Shown here: in pieces, positions 17,379 to 25,916 of the stretch | Position numbering within the stretch: position 1 is the stretch's first letter | Layout of the letters: every line of letters begins with the position of its first letter | From: Phycisphaerales bacterium | GTDB lineage: Bacteria > Planctomycetota > Phycisphaerae > Phycisphaerales > UBA1924 | Assembly: GCA_022843565.1 (NCBI GenBank) | Contig: JALHNK010000016.1 | Coordinates: 1-37,436 of the forward strand | DNA: 37,436 nt | Direction of reading: 5' to 3' | The notes under the pieces: generated by a model | Database searches by the model: none | What the model was told of the DNA's origin: nothing | The model's input: only the letters and a program-made list of their open reading frames with translations | Translations under genes and position numbers: made by a program

Positions 17379-17537
17379 GTGTGTCCGGGCCCACTCAAAG
17401 ACGTGCGGCAGAGCGTAGGGAGACCGACGAAGCCTACCAGCGGCCGGGCTCGCCCGAATCCGACGGCGATCAAGAGTACACGACTCTCGCCTTCCAGGTG
17501 CCGCGAACATCCGGTCCTTGCTCCCTACCGTCGGATC
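17379..17537. promoter_or_regulatory. Divergent intergenic region upstream of purC
   Basis: These 159 bases separate the GH10-like gene (-) and purC (+). Promoters for both are expected. I see no PurR-type operator, purine riboswitch or clear sigma-70 boxes, and no strong Shine-Dalgarno before purC. Confidence 0.35.
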
Positions 17538-18569
17538 ATGGACCCCACGCGGACGCCCGAATCTTCCACGCGACCCCCTGCAGCCGCCCAGTCGGACGCT
17601 CTCACCCCGCCACTGCCCCTCGAACGGCGCGGCAAAGTCCGCGATGTCTACGCGCTGCCCGCAGGCTGGCGCGCTGGCGGCACCGGCGAGGACGCGCTGC
17701 TCCTGGTCGCCTCCGACCGCATCAGCGCCTTTGACGTGATCATGCCCACGCCGATCGACGGCAAGGGTCGGCTGCTCACCGCGATGTCGGCGTTCTGGTT
17801 CGAGTTCATCCGCTCGCGCCGGATCGTTGAGACGCACGTGATCAGCACGAACATCGACGACATCTCCGATGATGTGATCCCGCGGGATCATCCGAGCCGC
17901 GCGTTCCTGCGGGGGCGGGCGACGATCGGCCGGCGCTGCCGCGTGGTGCCGATCGAGTGCGTCGTGCGCGGCTTTCTGGAGGGCTCGGGCTGGAAGGAAT
18001 ATCAGGCCAGCGGCTCGGTCTGCGGCGTGGCGCTTCCGCCGGGCCTCAGGCAGTGCGACAAACTGCCGACGCCGATCTTCACACCCGCGACCAAAGCGGC
18101 GACCGGGCACGATGAGAACATCACCTACGAGCAGGCGTGCGACGAGGTGGGCATCGAGACCATGAGCGTGATGCGCGATGTCTCGCTGAAGATTTACGAG
18201 GCCGCGAGTGCCCACGCCCTGGCCCAGGGCATCATCATCGCCGACACGAAGTTCGAGTTCGGCCTGCCGGCCGAGAGCGAGCAGAAGATGGGGCGTGTAT
18301 GGACGCCGCCGATCCTCATCGACGAGGCGCTGACACCGGACAGCTCGCGCTTCTGGCCCGCCGCCGATTACGCCCCCGGCCGCGCGCAGCGCAGCTACGA
18401 CAAGCAGTTCCTCCGCGAGTATCTGGAGACTCTCGTCGCGGCCGGCGCGTGGGACAAGACGCCGCCGGGACCCGTACTTCCGGCCGAGGTCGTCCGCGGC
18501 ACGCACGCTCGCTACCTCGAAGCCGTCCAGAAGCTCTGCGGCGATCGCGTCGCCGCCGACAGCCGGTGA
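17538..18569 (+). CDS. purC: Phosphoribosylaminoimidazole-succinocarboxamide synthase (SAICAR synthetase)
   Basis: This 343-residue enzyme joins aspartate to CAIR with ATP in purine synthesis. Recognisable signatures are RRGKVRDVY near the N-terminus (ATP-binding loop), ASDRISAFDV, VVRGFLEGSGWKEY, and LPTPIFTPATKA. The second PROSITE-type signature region is IIADTKFEFG. Length is nearer the longer yeast-like/actinobacterial form (about 300) than E. coli PurC (237). The first roughly 25 residues are a Ser/Thr/Pro-rich extension. The DNA glycosylase gene follows 28 bases downstream and may be cotranscribed. Confidence 0.96.
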   Translation: MDPTRTPESSTRPPAAAQSDALTPPLPLERRGKVRDVYALPAGWRAGGTGEDALLLVASDRISAFDVIMPTPIDGKGRLLTAMSAFWFEFIRSRRIVETHVISTNIDDISDDVIPRDHPSRAFLRGRATIGRRCRVVPIECVVRGFLEGSGWKEYQASGSVCGVALPPGLRQCDKLPTPIFTPATKAATGHDENITYEQACDEVGIETMSVMRDVSLKIYEAASAHALAQGIIIADTKFEFGLPAESEQKMGRVWTPPILIDEALTPDSSRFWPAADYAPGRAQRSYDKQFLREYLETLVAAGAWDKTPPGPVLPAEVVRGTHARYLEAVQKLCGDRVAADSR

Positions 18570-18597
18570 GCGGGGCAACGGCGAAAGGGACCGAGCC

Positions 18598-19776
18598 ATG
18601 GCCACGACGATGACAATCACGCCGCCGAAGGACTATTTGCTCCACCGCGATGTGTGCAGCTACGGCTATTTCGTGCTGGAGCCGAACTGGTGGGACCCGG
18701 TCTCTCGCGTGCTCCGCCGCGTGCTGACGTTGAGCACGGGCCCGGCCCGCTGCATCATCTGGCAGGGCGATCGCGACCCGACCGAGCCGGCCATCGCGCG
18801 AAGCCCCGCCCGCGGCCACCCGCTGAAGGTCCGATTCACCTCAACTCTCACCGCCGCGGCCAAGAGCGAAGCGATCGGGCAGCTTGAACGCATGTTGAAC
18901 TTCGCCGACGACGCGAAGGCCCTGCGAACCTTCCACACTCTCGACCCGCGCTGGAAGAGATCCGGTCGCGGCCGGCTCTTCCGCTCGCCCACCCTCTTTG
19001 AAGACGTCATCAAAACCGTCACAAGCTGCAACGTCGCCTGGCCCAGCACGGTGCGAATGAACCAGCGCCTGTGCGAGATCGTCGGCTCCGACGGCGCGTT
19101 CCCCTCCGCCGAGCAGGTCGCAGAGACATCGCCGGCGCTTCTTCGGGCGCGATGCTCGGTCGGTTATCGCGATGCGCGGATCGTCGAACTTGCGAAGCTG
19201 TTTGTCAGCGGGCACGTCAACCAACGCTGGCTCGAAGACCCGAAGACGACTGACGACGACGTTCGCGAGTTCCTGATCGAGCTGCCGGGCATTGGCCCCT
19301 ACGCCGCGGCGAACATCCTGCAGCTCCTTGGTCGCTACGGGCACCTCCCGCTGGATACCGAGAGCGTTCGCCACGGGCGGAACCTGCTCGGCTTCAAGGG
19401 CACCGATCGCGCCGTGATGCGGCGCGTGCAGCGTCACTTTGCGCCATTCAAGCAGCACGCGTTCCGCAGCTACTGGTTCGAGATCTGGGACTTCTACGAG
19501 AAGAAGAAGGGCCCGTCGTGGACGTGGGACCGCGAGGCGACCGCGAGCGCGTTCACCGCGGCGCAGTTCAAGAAGGACGCAGAGTCTGACCTGCCGCCAG
19601 AGGCTCTCGCTCGTCAGAAGGCACCGAGGCGTTCTGGACCGACGAAAACGAAGGCACAGACTCGCCGGGCGCCGGTGGCGGCTCGTCGCGCCGCGACTCC
19701 AGCAGCTTCGCGAGCTCGCGCATCTGCCAGCTCGCCCACGCGAAGCCGAGGCCCGCGCAGATCAGCGGAACCGTGA
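18598..19776 (+). CDS. AlkA/OGG-like DNA glycosylase (HhH-GPD superfamily)
   Basis: This is a 392-residue base-excision repair protein. An N-terminal roughly 115-residue domain precedes SPTLFEDVIKTVTSCNVAW. The HhH motif LPGIGPYAAANI falls at about 229-240, and the catalytic aspartate is Asp253 in PLDTES. No lysine stands at the usual bifunctional position before it, which suggests a monofunctional glycosylase acting on alkylated or otherwise damaged bases. The last roughly 70 residues are Ala/Arg/Ser/Pro-rich and look unstructured. The final 209 bases run antisense to the last codons of the convergent MFS gene. An AAAGGGA stretch 8-14 bases before the ATG may act as ribosome binding site. 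Confidence 0.85.
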   Translation: MATTMTITPPKDYLLHRDVCSYGYFVLEPNWWDPVSRVLRRVLTLSTGPARCIIWQGDRDPTEPAIARSPARGHPLKVRFTSTLTAAAKSEAIGQLERMLNFADDAKALRTFHTLDPRWKRSGRGRLFRSPTLFEDVIKTVTSCNVAWPSTVRMNQRLCEIVGSDGAFPSAEQVAETSPALLRARCSVGYRDARIVELAKLFVSGHVNQRWLEDPKTTDDDVREFLIELPGIGPYAAANILQLLGRYGHLPLDTESVRHGRNLLGFKGTDRAVMRRVQRHFAPFKQHAFRSYWFEIWDFYEKKKGPSWTWDREATASAFTAAQFKKDAESDLPPEALARQKAPRRSGPTKTKAQTRRAPVAARRAATPAASRARASASSPTRSRGPRRSAEP

Positions 19777-20929
19777 ATGAGCCTGTGATCGCGTAGAGCA
19801 CCACGCCCAGGGCCTGAAAGATCGCCCCGCGCACGCCCACCAGCGTCGCATGGATCGCAACGTACTGCGGTGCTTTCTCCGGCGTCGGAGCGAGCTTGAC
19901 GGGACCGAGTAACCAGCCCATGTTGACCGCTGCGGCGGCAACGCCGTGGATCACGCTGGCGGTCGCGAGGGTGATCGGCGTGTCGGTGAAGATCAGCAGC
20001 GCGGGATAAAACGTGAACAGCGCAAACGCCGCGGCGGATGTTCGCACCGGGCCGATGCGATCGCTCAGGAGCCCCGCCGGGAGCGTCATGAGCAGCACCG
20101 CCAGTTGATACGGAACCGCGGTCGAGTTGCTCGCCTGGTCGTACGTCAGCTTCAGCTTGTCGGTGATCATCAGCGGGACCAGCGCCCAGCAGATCATCCA
20201 GCCGACGCCGTAGGTCATGAACGCGGCTTCGTAACGAAAGAACACGCGATCCTGCTTCAGCACGCGGTTCATGTGAAGCACGGGCTCGATCATTCGAATC
20301 GGCGACCAATCACCCAGCGGCGCGTTGCCTGGCCGCTCGGCACCGGTGACTCGCGCCAGCCAGCCCACCACCAGCACGCCCGCAAGATGGACCAATCCCA
20401 GGCCCGGCAGGAACCACGTGTACGCCTGTGAATCCAGCGCGAGCACCTTGCCAAAGAGATAGCTGAGCAACGCACCACCGGCGACGCTGCCCGCCGTGAC
20501 AAGGCCGAACGCCAGGCCTCGCCGTGTGTCGGGGTAGAGCCGCTTGAGCAGCTCGCCGTTCATCGCCGACCACCCGCCGACGCCGATCGACGCGATCACC
20601 AGCAGCACCACAAGCTGCGTGATCGAGGTCATCCAGTGCATCGCCATGATCGGCAGCATCGATACCGCCCAATACACCAGGGCGTAGCGCGAGATCGACA
20701 GGCGCGCCAGGAGAGCGCCCCAGAAGATCGACAGACTCGCGAGCACCAGCGGCGCCATCGTGACGATGAGCATCTGGGTCTTGCTCCCGCCGAACTCCTT
20801 TCGCGCAAGCACGGGCAAGATGAACGTTCCGGCCGTCCATGTCGCCTGCGTCAGTGTGACCGCGAGGACATGAACCGCCAGAACCCATCGCAGATCAAGA
20901 GGCCCCGAGCTGGTCGGTTTGGTTGCCAA
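19568..20929 (-). CDS. Major facilitator superfamily transporter
   Basis: This is a 453-residue integral membrane protein with about twelve hydrophobic segments. The first is LRWVLAVHVLAVTLTQATW, and a long central loop at about residues 205-230 separates the two halves. Loop motifs such as YPDTRRGLAFGL and LLSDRIGPVRTS fit the MFS A-like signature. The substrate cannot be predicted. No ATG is available; TTG at 20929 is the best start because the first helix begins about 13 residues later. The 3' end overlaps the convergent glycosylase gene by 209 bases, and the last helix (about FAWASWQMREL) lies inside that overlap. Confidence 0.85.
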   Translation of the reverse strand: MATKPTSSGPLDLRWVLAVHVLAVTLTQATWTAGTFILPVLARKEFGGSKTQMLIVTMAPLVLASLSIFWGALLARLSISRYALVYWAVSMLPIMAMHWMTSITQLVVLLVIASIGVGGWSAMNGELLKRLYPDTRRGLAFGLVTAGSVAGGALLSYLFGKVLALDSQAYTWFLPGLGLVHLAGVLVVGWLARVTGAERPGNAPLGDWSPIRMIEPVLHMNRVLKQDRVFFRYEAAFMTYGVGWMICWALVPLMITDKLKLTYDQASNSTAVPYQLAVLLMTLPAGLLSDRIGPVRTSAAAFALFTFYPALLIFTDTPITLATASVIHGVAAAAVNMGWLLGPVKLAPTPEKAPQYVAIHATLVGVRGAIFQALGVVLYAITGSFTVPLICAGLGFAWASWQMRELAKLLESRRDEPPPAPGESVPSFSSVQNASVPSDEREPLAAGQTLRPS

Positions 20930-21053
20930 GCCGCGAGCATAGGTGACGCTCGCGCCGCACTGGATTCACGCCGGGTGCCATTCGGCCTCAATTGGTCGCC
21001 ATCGGCGACGCGTTCGAGTTGGCGGTCATCGCAAACGAAGCCGAAGCGACATC

Positions 21054-21686
21054 TCAGCTTTGTGGCGCGGTGTCGCGCGGCTCGGGAGCCCCGCCACCGC
21101 CCATCGTGCGCGCTCGCACCACGCGCGCCGGGTTGCCAGCGACAATCACGCCGCTGGGCACGTGCTTTGTCACCACCGCTCGCGCGCCGACCACGCTGTT
21201 GTCGCCCACGCGCACGCCCGGGCCGATGAACGCCTCGGCACACACCCACACGCCGCGCCCGATCACGATCGGCTTGCGCACCAGCGGCAGGTCGCGCTTC
21301 GTGTGGTCGTGCGTCCCGGCGCAGAGGTGGGCGTCCTGCGAGATCGCCGAGTGATCACCGATCTCGATCGGCCCGAGGTTGTAGACGTTCACGTTGTCCG
21401 AGATCACGCTGTACTGGCCGGCCTTCAGGAGCCACGGATGGCGGATCCTGGCGCTGGGGCGGATATGCGCGGTGATGTGAACATCAGCCCCGAACAGCCG
21501 CAGCAGCCGCACACGGAATCGCTTGAGCTGACGCGGGCTCCAGCGGAAGAGCGTCCGCCCGACGATCGACCACAGCAATAGCCGCGCGTAGTGCTCGCGG
21601 CCGTACGGCGCGGACTCGCAAATGTCCAATCGCTGAAAGATCGCGGGATCGGCTGCGTCTTCGCGTTGTGCTGGGCGAGTGTTCAA
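21054..21686 (-). CDS. WcaF-like hexapeptide-repeat acyltransferase
   Basis: This is a 210-residue enzyme of the left-handed beta-helix acetyltransferase superfamily. The start region, YGREHYARLLLWSIVGRTLFRWSP at about 30-53, is typical of the WcaF group. Hexapeptide repeats follow (IGDHSAISQDAHL, IGRGVWVCAEAFI, VGDNSVVGARAVV), ending in VIVAGNPARVV. The motif CAGTHDH supplies the likely catalytic histidine. It would O-acetylate a sugar in exopolysaccharide or another surface glycan using acetyl-CoA. The only start in reach is TTG at 21686, which is uncertain. The upstream hydrolase gene diverges from it after 88 bases. Confidence 0.85.
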   Translation of the reverse strand: MNTRPAQREDAADPAIFQRLDICESAPYGREHYARLLLWSIVGRTLFRWSPRQLKRFRVRLLRLFGADVHITAHIRPSARIRHPWLLKAGQYSVISDNVNVYNLGPIEIGDHSAISQDAHLCAGTHDHTKRDLPLVRKPIVIGRGVWVCAEAFIGPGVRVGDNSVVGARAVVTKHVPSGVIVAGNPARVVRARTMGGGGAPEPRDTAPQS

Positions 21687-21774
21687 GAGTCAATACTACG
21701 GGTCAACCCGCGCGCTGCAACGGTGCCATGCTCTGGCGGTATCCAGAAGCGGCCACATTCTCTGGGAGCCTCAC
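21687..21774. promoter_or_regulatory. Short divergent intergenic region
   Basis: These 88 bases separate the acyltransferase gene (-) and the secreted hydrolase gene (+). Nothing beyond the presumed promoters can be identified. The sequence AATACTACGG around 21693-21702 is one of few A/T-rich spots in the neighbourhood. Confidence 0.3.
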
Positions 21775-23331
21775 ATGCCGATCGCCCGCCGCGTTGCATC
21801 GCCGTCGAGTCACGTCATGCAACGTCTGATCCTGTGCTGCGGCCTTGCGATCGCTGGCGTGCCCTGCGCATCGGCGCAGTCCGGCGCGAAGCCGACTCCA
21901 TCGCCAGTGCCCGCGGTCAACACGCTGCCCGCGCCAGACAAGGACGGCCCGGCTCGCTTCGCCGGCGAGATCAGCATCCAAGGCATCAAGCTCGGCTTCA
22001 CGCTGGTGCTAACGCGAGCAACCGGCGCGACACCCGCCTCCGCCACGATCGCGATCCCCATGCAAGGGCTGAAGGAGAGTCCCCTTGAAGACGTCAGCAA
22101 CGACGGCCTCACGTGGCGATTCACACTGAAGCCGCCGCAGGCACCCGAGGCGGCCCACGCCAAGTTCGACATCACGCTCGCCGACGACCAGGCCAGCGGA
22201 AAGGGCACGCTGAACCAGAACGGCCAGACCTTCCCCGTCACACTGCGGCGCCTGATGGCTGGTGAATCCGCCGACCTCAAGCGCCCGCAGACGCCCGTCG
22301 CCCCATTTCCCTATGAATCGCGAGAGATCACGTTCGTGAACCCGGCCGACGGCGCGGAGTTCGCCGGTACGCTGACGCTCCCGTCGCGCGGGGCCGATGC
22401 AACGGCCACGTTCCCCGGCGTGGTGCTGATCACCGGCTCTGGCACCCAAGACCGCGACGAGACGATCCTGGGCCACAAGCCCTTTCTGGTCATCGCCGAT
22501 CATCTCACCCGCGCCGGCATCGCCGTCTTCCGAGTGGACGATCGCGGCTTCGGCGGGCTGAAAGACCCCAAGAACGGCACCGGCGATACCCGCACCTTCG
22601 CGTCAGACATCTCCAGCGCGATGGACGCGTTGCTCAAGCAGCCGGAGATTGACGCGACGCGCGTCGGCCTCATCGGCCACAGCGAGGGCGGGTTGATTGC
22701 GCCGCTCGTGGCGACGCAGCGAAACGACGTCGCGTTCATCGTGCTGCTGGCGGGCCCCGGTGTGCCGGGTGATGAGATCTTGCGCGAGCAGATGCTGGCG
22801 ATTCTCCGCGCTCAGGGCACGCCTCGGCCGCTGATCGAACGCATCAGCACCGCCCAGGTCGCGGCCATGGCCGCGGCGAAGACCGACGACGCCGCGAAGC
22901 TCCGACAATCCGCCGAGAAACTCGTGATCGCACAGACCATGCCCGACGCGCCCCCGGACGCGAAGCCGGAGCCGGCGATGATCGACGGCGCGGTCAAGGC
23001 CCTCACTGAGCCGTGGATGAAGACGTTCATCACTCTGGACCCGCGCGACGCGCTCGGACGGGTCACCTGCCCGGTGCTGGCCCTCAACGGCGCGCTGGAC
23101 GTGCAGGTGCTTCCCGCCCAGAACGTCCCCGAGATCACCCGCGCGCTGGCGAACGGCAAGTGCAAAGACCTCACCGCGATCGTGCTGCCCGGCCTCAACC
23201 ATCTCTTCCAGCCCGCCAAGACCGGCGCGCCGTCGGAGTACGCCACCATCGAAACGACCTTCGATCCCAAAGCTCTTGCGATCATCACACAGTGGATCAC
23301 TGAGCGCACGAAGACAACCGCGAGGCCGTAG
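21775..23331 (+). CDS. Secreted alpha/beta hydrolase
   Basis: This is a 518-residue protein with an N-terminal signal peptide. Its hydrophobic core is LILCCGLAIAGVPCASA and the likely cleavage lies after residue 34 (ASA-QS). A beta-rich domain of about 150 residues comes next. The hydrolase domain starts with YESREITFVNPADGAEFAG and VLITGSGTQDRDE. The catalytic triad is readable as Ser303 (GHSEGG), Asp442 (GALDVQ) and His476 (LNHLF). It resembles the YP_/BAAT-like and dienelactone-hydrolase-type esterases found in many planctomycetes and Bacteroidetes. The substrate is unknown. The start at 21775 is chosen for the signal peptide; ATG 21817 would also leave a signal sequence. A strong hairpin spans its stop codon. 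Confidence 0.88.
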   Translation: MPIARRVASPSSHVMQRLILCCGLAIAGVPCASAQSGAKPTPSPVPAVNTLPAPDKDGPARFAGEISIQGIKLGFTLVLTRATGATPASATIAIPMQGLKESPLEDVSNDGLTWRFTLKPPQAPEAAHAKFDITLADDQASGKGTLNQNGQTFPVTLRRLMAGESADLKRPQTPVAPFPYESREITFVNPADGAEFAGTLTLPSRGADATATFPGVVLITGSGTQDRDETILGHKPFLVIADHLTRAGIAVFRVDDRGFGGLKDPKNGTGDTRTFASDISSAMDALLKQPEIDATRVGLIGHSEGGLIAPLVATQRNDVAFIVLLAGPGVPGDEILREQMLAILRAQGTPRPLIERISTAQVAAMAAAKTDDAAKLRQSAEKLVIAQTMPDAPPDAKPEPAMIDGAVKALTEPWMKTFITLDPRDALGRVTCPVLALNGALDVQVLPAQNVPEITRALANGKCKDLTAIVLPGLNHLFQPAKTGAPSEYATIETTFDPKALAIITQWITERTKTTARP

Positions 23332-23340
23332 GCCTCGCGG
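23318..23340. terminator. Perfect hairpin across the hydrolase stop codon
   Basis: CCGCGAGGCC (23318-23327) and GGCCTCGCGG (23331-23340) form a perfect 10-bp GC stem with a three-base loop GTA. The TAG stop codon of the hydrolase gene (23329-23331) falls in the loop and first stem base. The convergent aminotransferase gene ends 42 bases further on. The place and strength suit a bidirectional terminator, although no T-run follows. Confidence 0.6.
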
Positions 23341-23381
23341 CGCGCTCGTTGCTCAACGCATTCGTTCGCCGCTTCCTGCGA

Positions 23382-24563
23382 TTACTTCTTGTTCGCGATG
23401 ATCGTCTTGCGGATCGCGCCGATGATCTGCGCGAAGTGCGCCTCGGTCAGCCCGTGGTGCATCGGCAGGCTCAGCACGCGAGCGCCCAGCCCGTCGGCCA
23501 CCGGCCAACCGGCGCTCTGCATCGCCATGAACTCCTTGAACGCTGGCTGCTGCGGCAGGCTTCGCGGGTAATGCACCGCGCTCGGTACGCCCTCAGCCAT
23601 GAGCTGCTTGCTGAACTCGTCGCGCGAGCACGACAGCTTGTCAAGGTTCAGCTTCAGCGTGTACAGGTGATACACGCTCACGGCTCCGGGCGTCACACGC
23701 ATCGGCGTCAGATACGCCTCGAACTCTGCGAGCAGCGCGTCGTACTTCGCCGCGGCCTGCTGGCGTGCAACCGTCTCAGACGGCAGGCGATCAAGCCGCG
23801 AGCACGCGATCGCGCCGGCCATGTCGTTCATGCGATAGTTGTAACCGACCTGCTCGTGGAGGTACTTCTCGGTCTCGCCGTGCGAGCGCAGGAGCTTGAT
23901 CTGGCGTGCCAGCGCGTCGTCGTTGCAGGTGATCATGCCACCCTCGCCGGTGCCGAGGTTCTTCGTCGCGTAGAACGAGTACGTCACCGCGTCGCCGAAA
24001 ACGCCGACGGGCTGGCCCTTGTACGTCGAGAGGTGCGACTGTGCGCAGTCGTACACGACTTTGAAGCCGTGCTTCTTGGCGAGGTCTTGGACGCCCTCGA
24101 TGTTGACCGGCGTGCCGTACATGTGGGTCGCGGCGATGCCGGTGGTCTTTTTGGTGATCCGCTTCGCAGCGTCCGCGACATCGATCTGGCCGGTCATTGG
24201 ATCGGCATCGACAAAGATCGGGTTGCAGCCGCGCGCAACGAGCATCGCCGCCGTCGCGATGTACGACCACGCGGGCACGAGCACGTCATCGCCCCGTGCG
24301 AACAACGGCTCATAGGCCAGTTGCAGCGCGCAGGTGCCGTTGGCGCAGGTCATGGCGTGCTTGGCACCGGACATGGATCCCAATCGCTTCTCAAGTTCCT
24401 CGCACTTGGACGCCGCCCGCAGCATCCCGGACTTCAGCACCTTGTTGACCGCCTCGATATCCGCGTCGTGAAGCGCCGGCAGCATGAACGGCACCGTCGG
24501 CTTCGCCGGGGCCTGCGTGGTCGTAGAAGGCGAGGCGGCGGGCGAGGCGCTGGCGGTGGTCAT
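23382..24563 (-). CDS. DegT/DnrJ/EryC1/StrS family PLP-dependent aminotransferase
   Basis: This is a 393-residue sugar-aminotransferase-family protein. The PLP lysine is Lys201 in SFYATKNLGTGEGG. Other family marks are NGTCALQLAY, VPAWSYIATA, THMYGTPVN, the YDCAQSH aspartate, and YNYRMNDMAGAI. These enzymes aminate keto-sugars bound to nucleotides for lipopolysaccharide, polysaccharide or antibiotic sugars. The ATG at 24563 is supported by AGGAG seven bases upstream (24571-24575). The first roughly 22 residues are Ser/Thr/Ala/Pro-rich. No nucleotide-sugar dehydratase is adjacent, so the sugar is unknown; WcaF-like and ManA genes in the window suggest surface glycan metabolism. Confidence 0.92.
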   Translation of the reverse strand: MTTASASPAASPSTTTQAPAKPTVPFMLPALHDADIEAVNKVLKSGMLRAASKCEELEKRLGSMSGAKHAMTCANGTCALQLAYEPLFARGDDVLVPAWSYIATAAMLVARGCNPIFVDADPMTGQIDVADAAKRITKKTTGIAATHMYGTPVNIEGVQDLAKKHGFKVVYDCAQSHLSTYKGQPVGVFGDAVTYSFYATKNLGTGEGGMITCNDDALARQIKLLRSHGETEKYLHEQVGYNYRMNDMAGAIACSRLDRLPSETVARQQAAAKYDALLAEFEAYLTPMRVTPGAVSVYHLYTLKLNLDKLSCSRDEFSKQLMAEGVPSAVHYPRSLPQQPAFKEFMAMQSAGWPVADGLGARVLSLPMHHGLTEAHFAQIIGAIRKTIIANKK

Positions 24564-24793
24564 CGGGGGTCTCCTAGTGCCGTCGGGCCGACTCGGGCAG
24601 GTTCGCCGAGCCCGAGCGACGGGAGCGATGGGGGCTGATGCAGACGGGCCGCTGCGGCCCACGCGGGAACCTTAGGTGTACAGACTGGCCAGTTCGACGC
24701 AACGACCGCCCGAGATGCATCGAATGGAACCCCGGGCGAACACTCCGCCCGAATCGCGGCACCCGCCGCGTGGGTCGCGATGGTGCTTCTAGA
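24564..24793. promoter_or_regulatory. Divergent intergenic region before the adaptor/protease operon
   Basis: At 230 bases this is the longest gap in the window, between the aminotransferase (-) and the first adaptor gene (+). It holds the AGGAG ribosome binding site of the aminotransferase (24571-24575). A small hairpin, GGGCCG-CTG-CGGCCC (24646-24660), is also present and could be an operator or a transcription block. I cannot place promoter boxes with confidence. Confidence 0.4.
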
Positions 24794-25822
24794 ATGATCA
24801 ATATGAACCTGTGGAAGATACTCGGATGCTGTTTGGTGACCCACGCGGCTGTCATCGCGTTCGCGCGCCAGACGCCCACATCCCCCACCCCGGCAGCCAG
24901 CACCCCCACTGCGCCCGTTCCGGGCGTGACGCTCGTGCCAACCCAGGCCGCGACGCCCGAGGCGACTCCACGCGCGCGGGCAGACTTTGATCATCGCAGC
25001 GCGAGCTTCGGCGGCCACGCGTGGGTGACCAAGCCCAATCGCGACGCGGTGATGGGGTTCACCTTCCCCGTTGAGATCGCGCACGTCGCGGTGCGCGCCG
25101 GTGACAGAGTGACCGCCGGGCAACTGCTCGTCCGCGCTCGCGACGGCGAGGCGGTCTCGAGCCTTGCGGTCCAGCGGGTGCGTGCTGAGAACGACGCCGC
25201 GATCAAGACCGCCAAGGCGAACCTCGAGCTCGCGAAGCTGCGCTTCGATGCCGCTCAGCGAGCGAATGCCGGCAGCGCCATGAACCCGCAGGAGTTCGAG
25301 GAACGCCGGCTCGCGGTCGAAGCCAGCGAGGCCCAGTCCGCCAACGCCCTGGCGACCCAACAAGAAGAACAGCAGAAGCTCGTGCAGTTGCAGGAGCAGG
25401 TGCAGCGCTACCGCCTCGAGGCTCGCTACGACGGCATCGTGGACATGGTCGCCGCGGAGCCGGGCCAGGCGGTCGATATCAATCAGCCCGTGCTGCGTCT
25501 GGTCAACATCGACCCGCTCTGGATCGACCTGCCCACGCCGATCGACGAAACGCTGAATCTCAAGCTCGCCGAGGGCTCGCGGGCCTGGGTGATGATGGAC
25601 GCGCCGGCGGACCTTGGCGGTGCCGAGGTCAAGATCGGTCGCGTTCTGAGCGTCTCGCCCGTCACCGACAACGCCGGCACTCGCCGCGTGCGTGTCGAGC
25701 TGCCGAACGCGCGCCTGCTCCCGGCCGGGCTGCCCGTGCGCGTGCGTTTTCAAGAGCCCACCCCCCCCACCCCCTCCACGCCCCCCACGCCCCCCACGCC
25801 CCCGGCCACCGCCAAGAACTGA
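24794..25822 (+). CDS. HlyD/RND-type periplasmic adaptor protein
   Basis: This is a 342-residue exported protein. The N-terminus MINMNLWKILGCCLVTHAAVIAFA is a probable signal peptide. A Pro/Thr/Ala-rich linker follows, then a split lipoyl-like (barrel-sandwich) domain: GFTFPVEIAHVAVRAGDRVTAGQLL before, and ARYDGIVDMVAAEPGQAVD after, a helical hairpin of about 100 residues. A beta-barrel portion (PLWIDLPTPIDE) and a C-terminal proline-rich repeat of TPP/TPS units encoded by C-runs (25758-25805) complete it. Such adaptors bridge inner-membrane transporters and outer-membrane channels. Start choice: ATG 24794 or 24803. It heads a same-strand series of adaptor genes; the next starts 94 bases on. 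Confidence 0.85.
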   Translation: MINMNLWKILGCCLVTHAAVIAFARQTPTSPTPAASTPTAPVPGVTLVPTQAATPEATPRARADFDHRSASFGGHAWVTKPNRDAVMGFTFPVEIAHVAVRAGDRVTAGQLLVRARDGEAVSSLAVQRVRAENDAAIKTAKANLELAKLRFDAAQRANAGSAMNPQEFEERRLAVEASEAQSANALATQQEEQQKLVQLQEQVQRYRLEARYDGIVDMVAAEPGQAVDINQPVLRLVNIDPLWIDLPTPIDETLNLKLAEGSRAWVMMDAPADLGGAEVKIGRVLSVSPVTDNAGTRRVRVELPNARLLPAGLPVRVRFQEPTPPTPSTPPTPPTPPATAKN

Positions 25823-25916
25823 TCCCACCAAGGCCTCACGCGCCCTCGCTTCGCGAACCCTCCCGGCCATCGTGTGACTGTCCGACATCACACCTCACTG
25901 ACCCCACGCTCACCCC

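Noticed and set aside
14841-17537. Upstream extension of purC as a 1242-codon frame
   Set aside because: It is antisense to the ComEA-like and GH10-like genes. PurC similarity begins just after the ATG at 17538.
17379-18620. N-terminal extension of the GH10-like gene across the purC region
   Set aside because: The minus frame stays open but runs antisense to the whole of purC. The extra residues match no domain, and recognisable sequence begins at the ATG at 17378.
24646-24660. GGGCCG-CTG-CGGCCC as a terminator of an upstream gene
   Set aside because: It lies between two divergent genes, so no transcript is expected to end there. A 6-bp GC palindrome is also common by chance at this base composition.
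25758-25805. C-run/CCCCCCA repeat as a regulatory slippage site
   Set aside because: The frame is kept and it encodes a proline-rich tail (TPP/TPS units) at the end of an adaptor protein. A coding explanation suffices, though C-runs can raise sequencing error.
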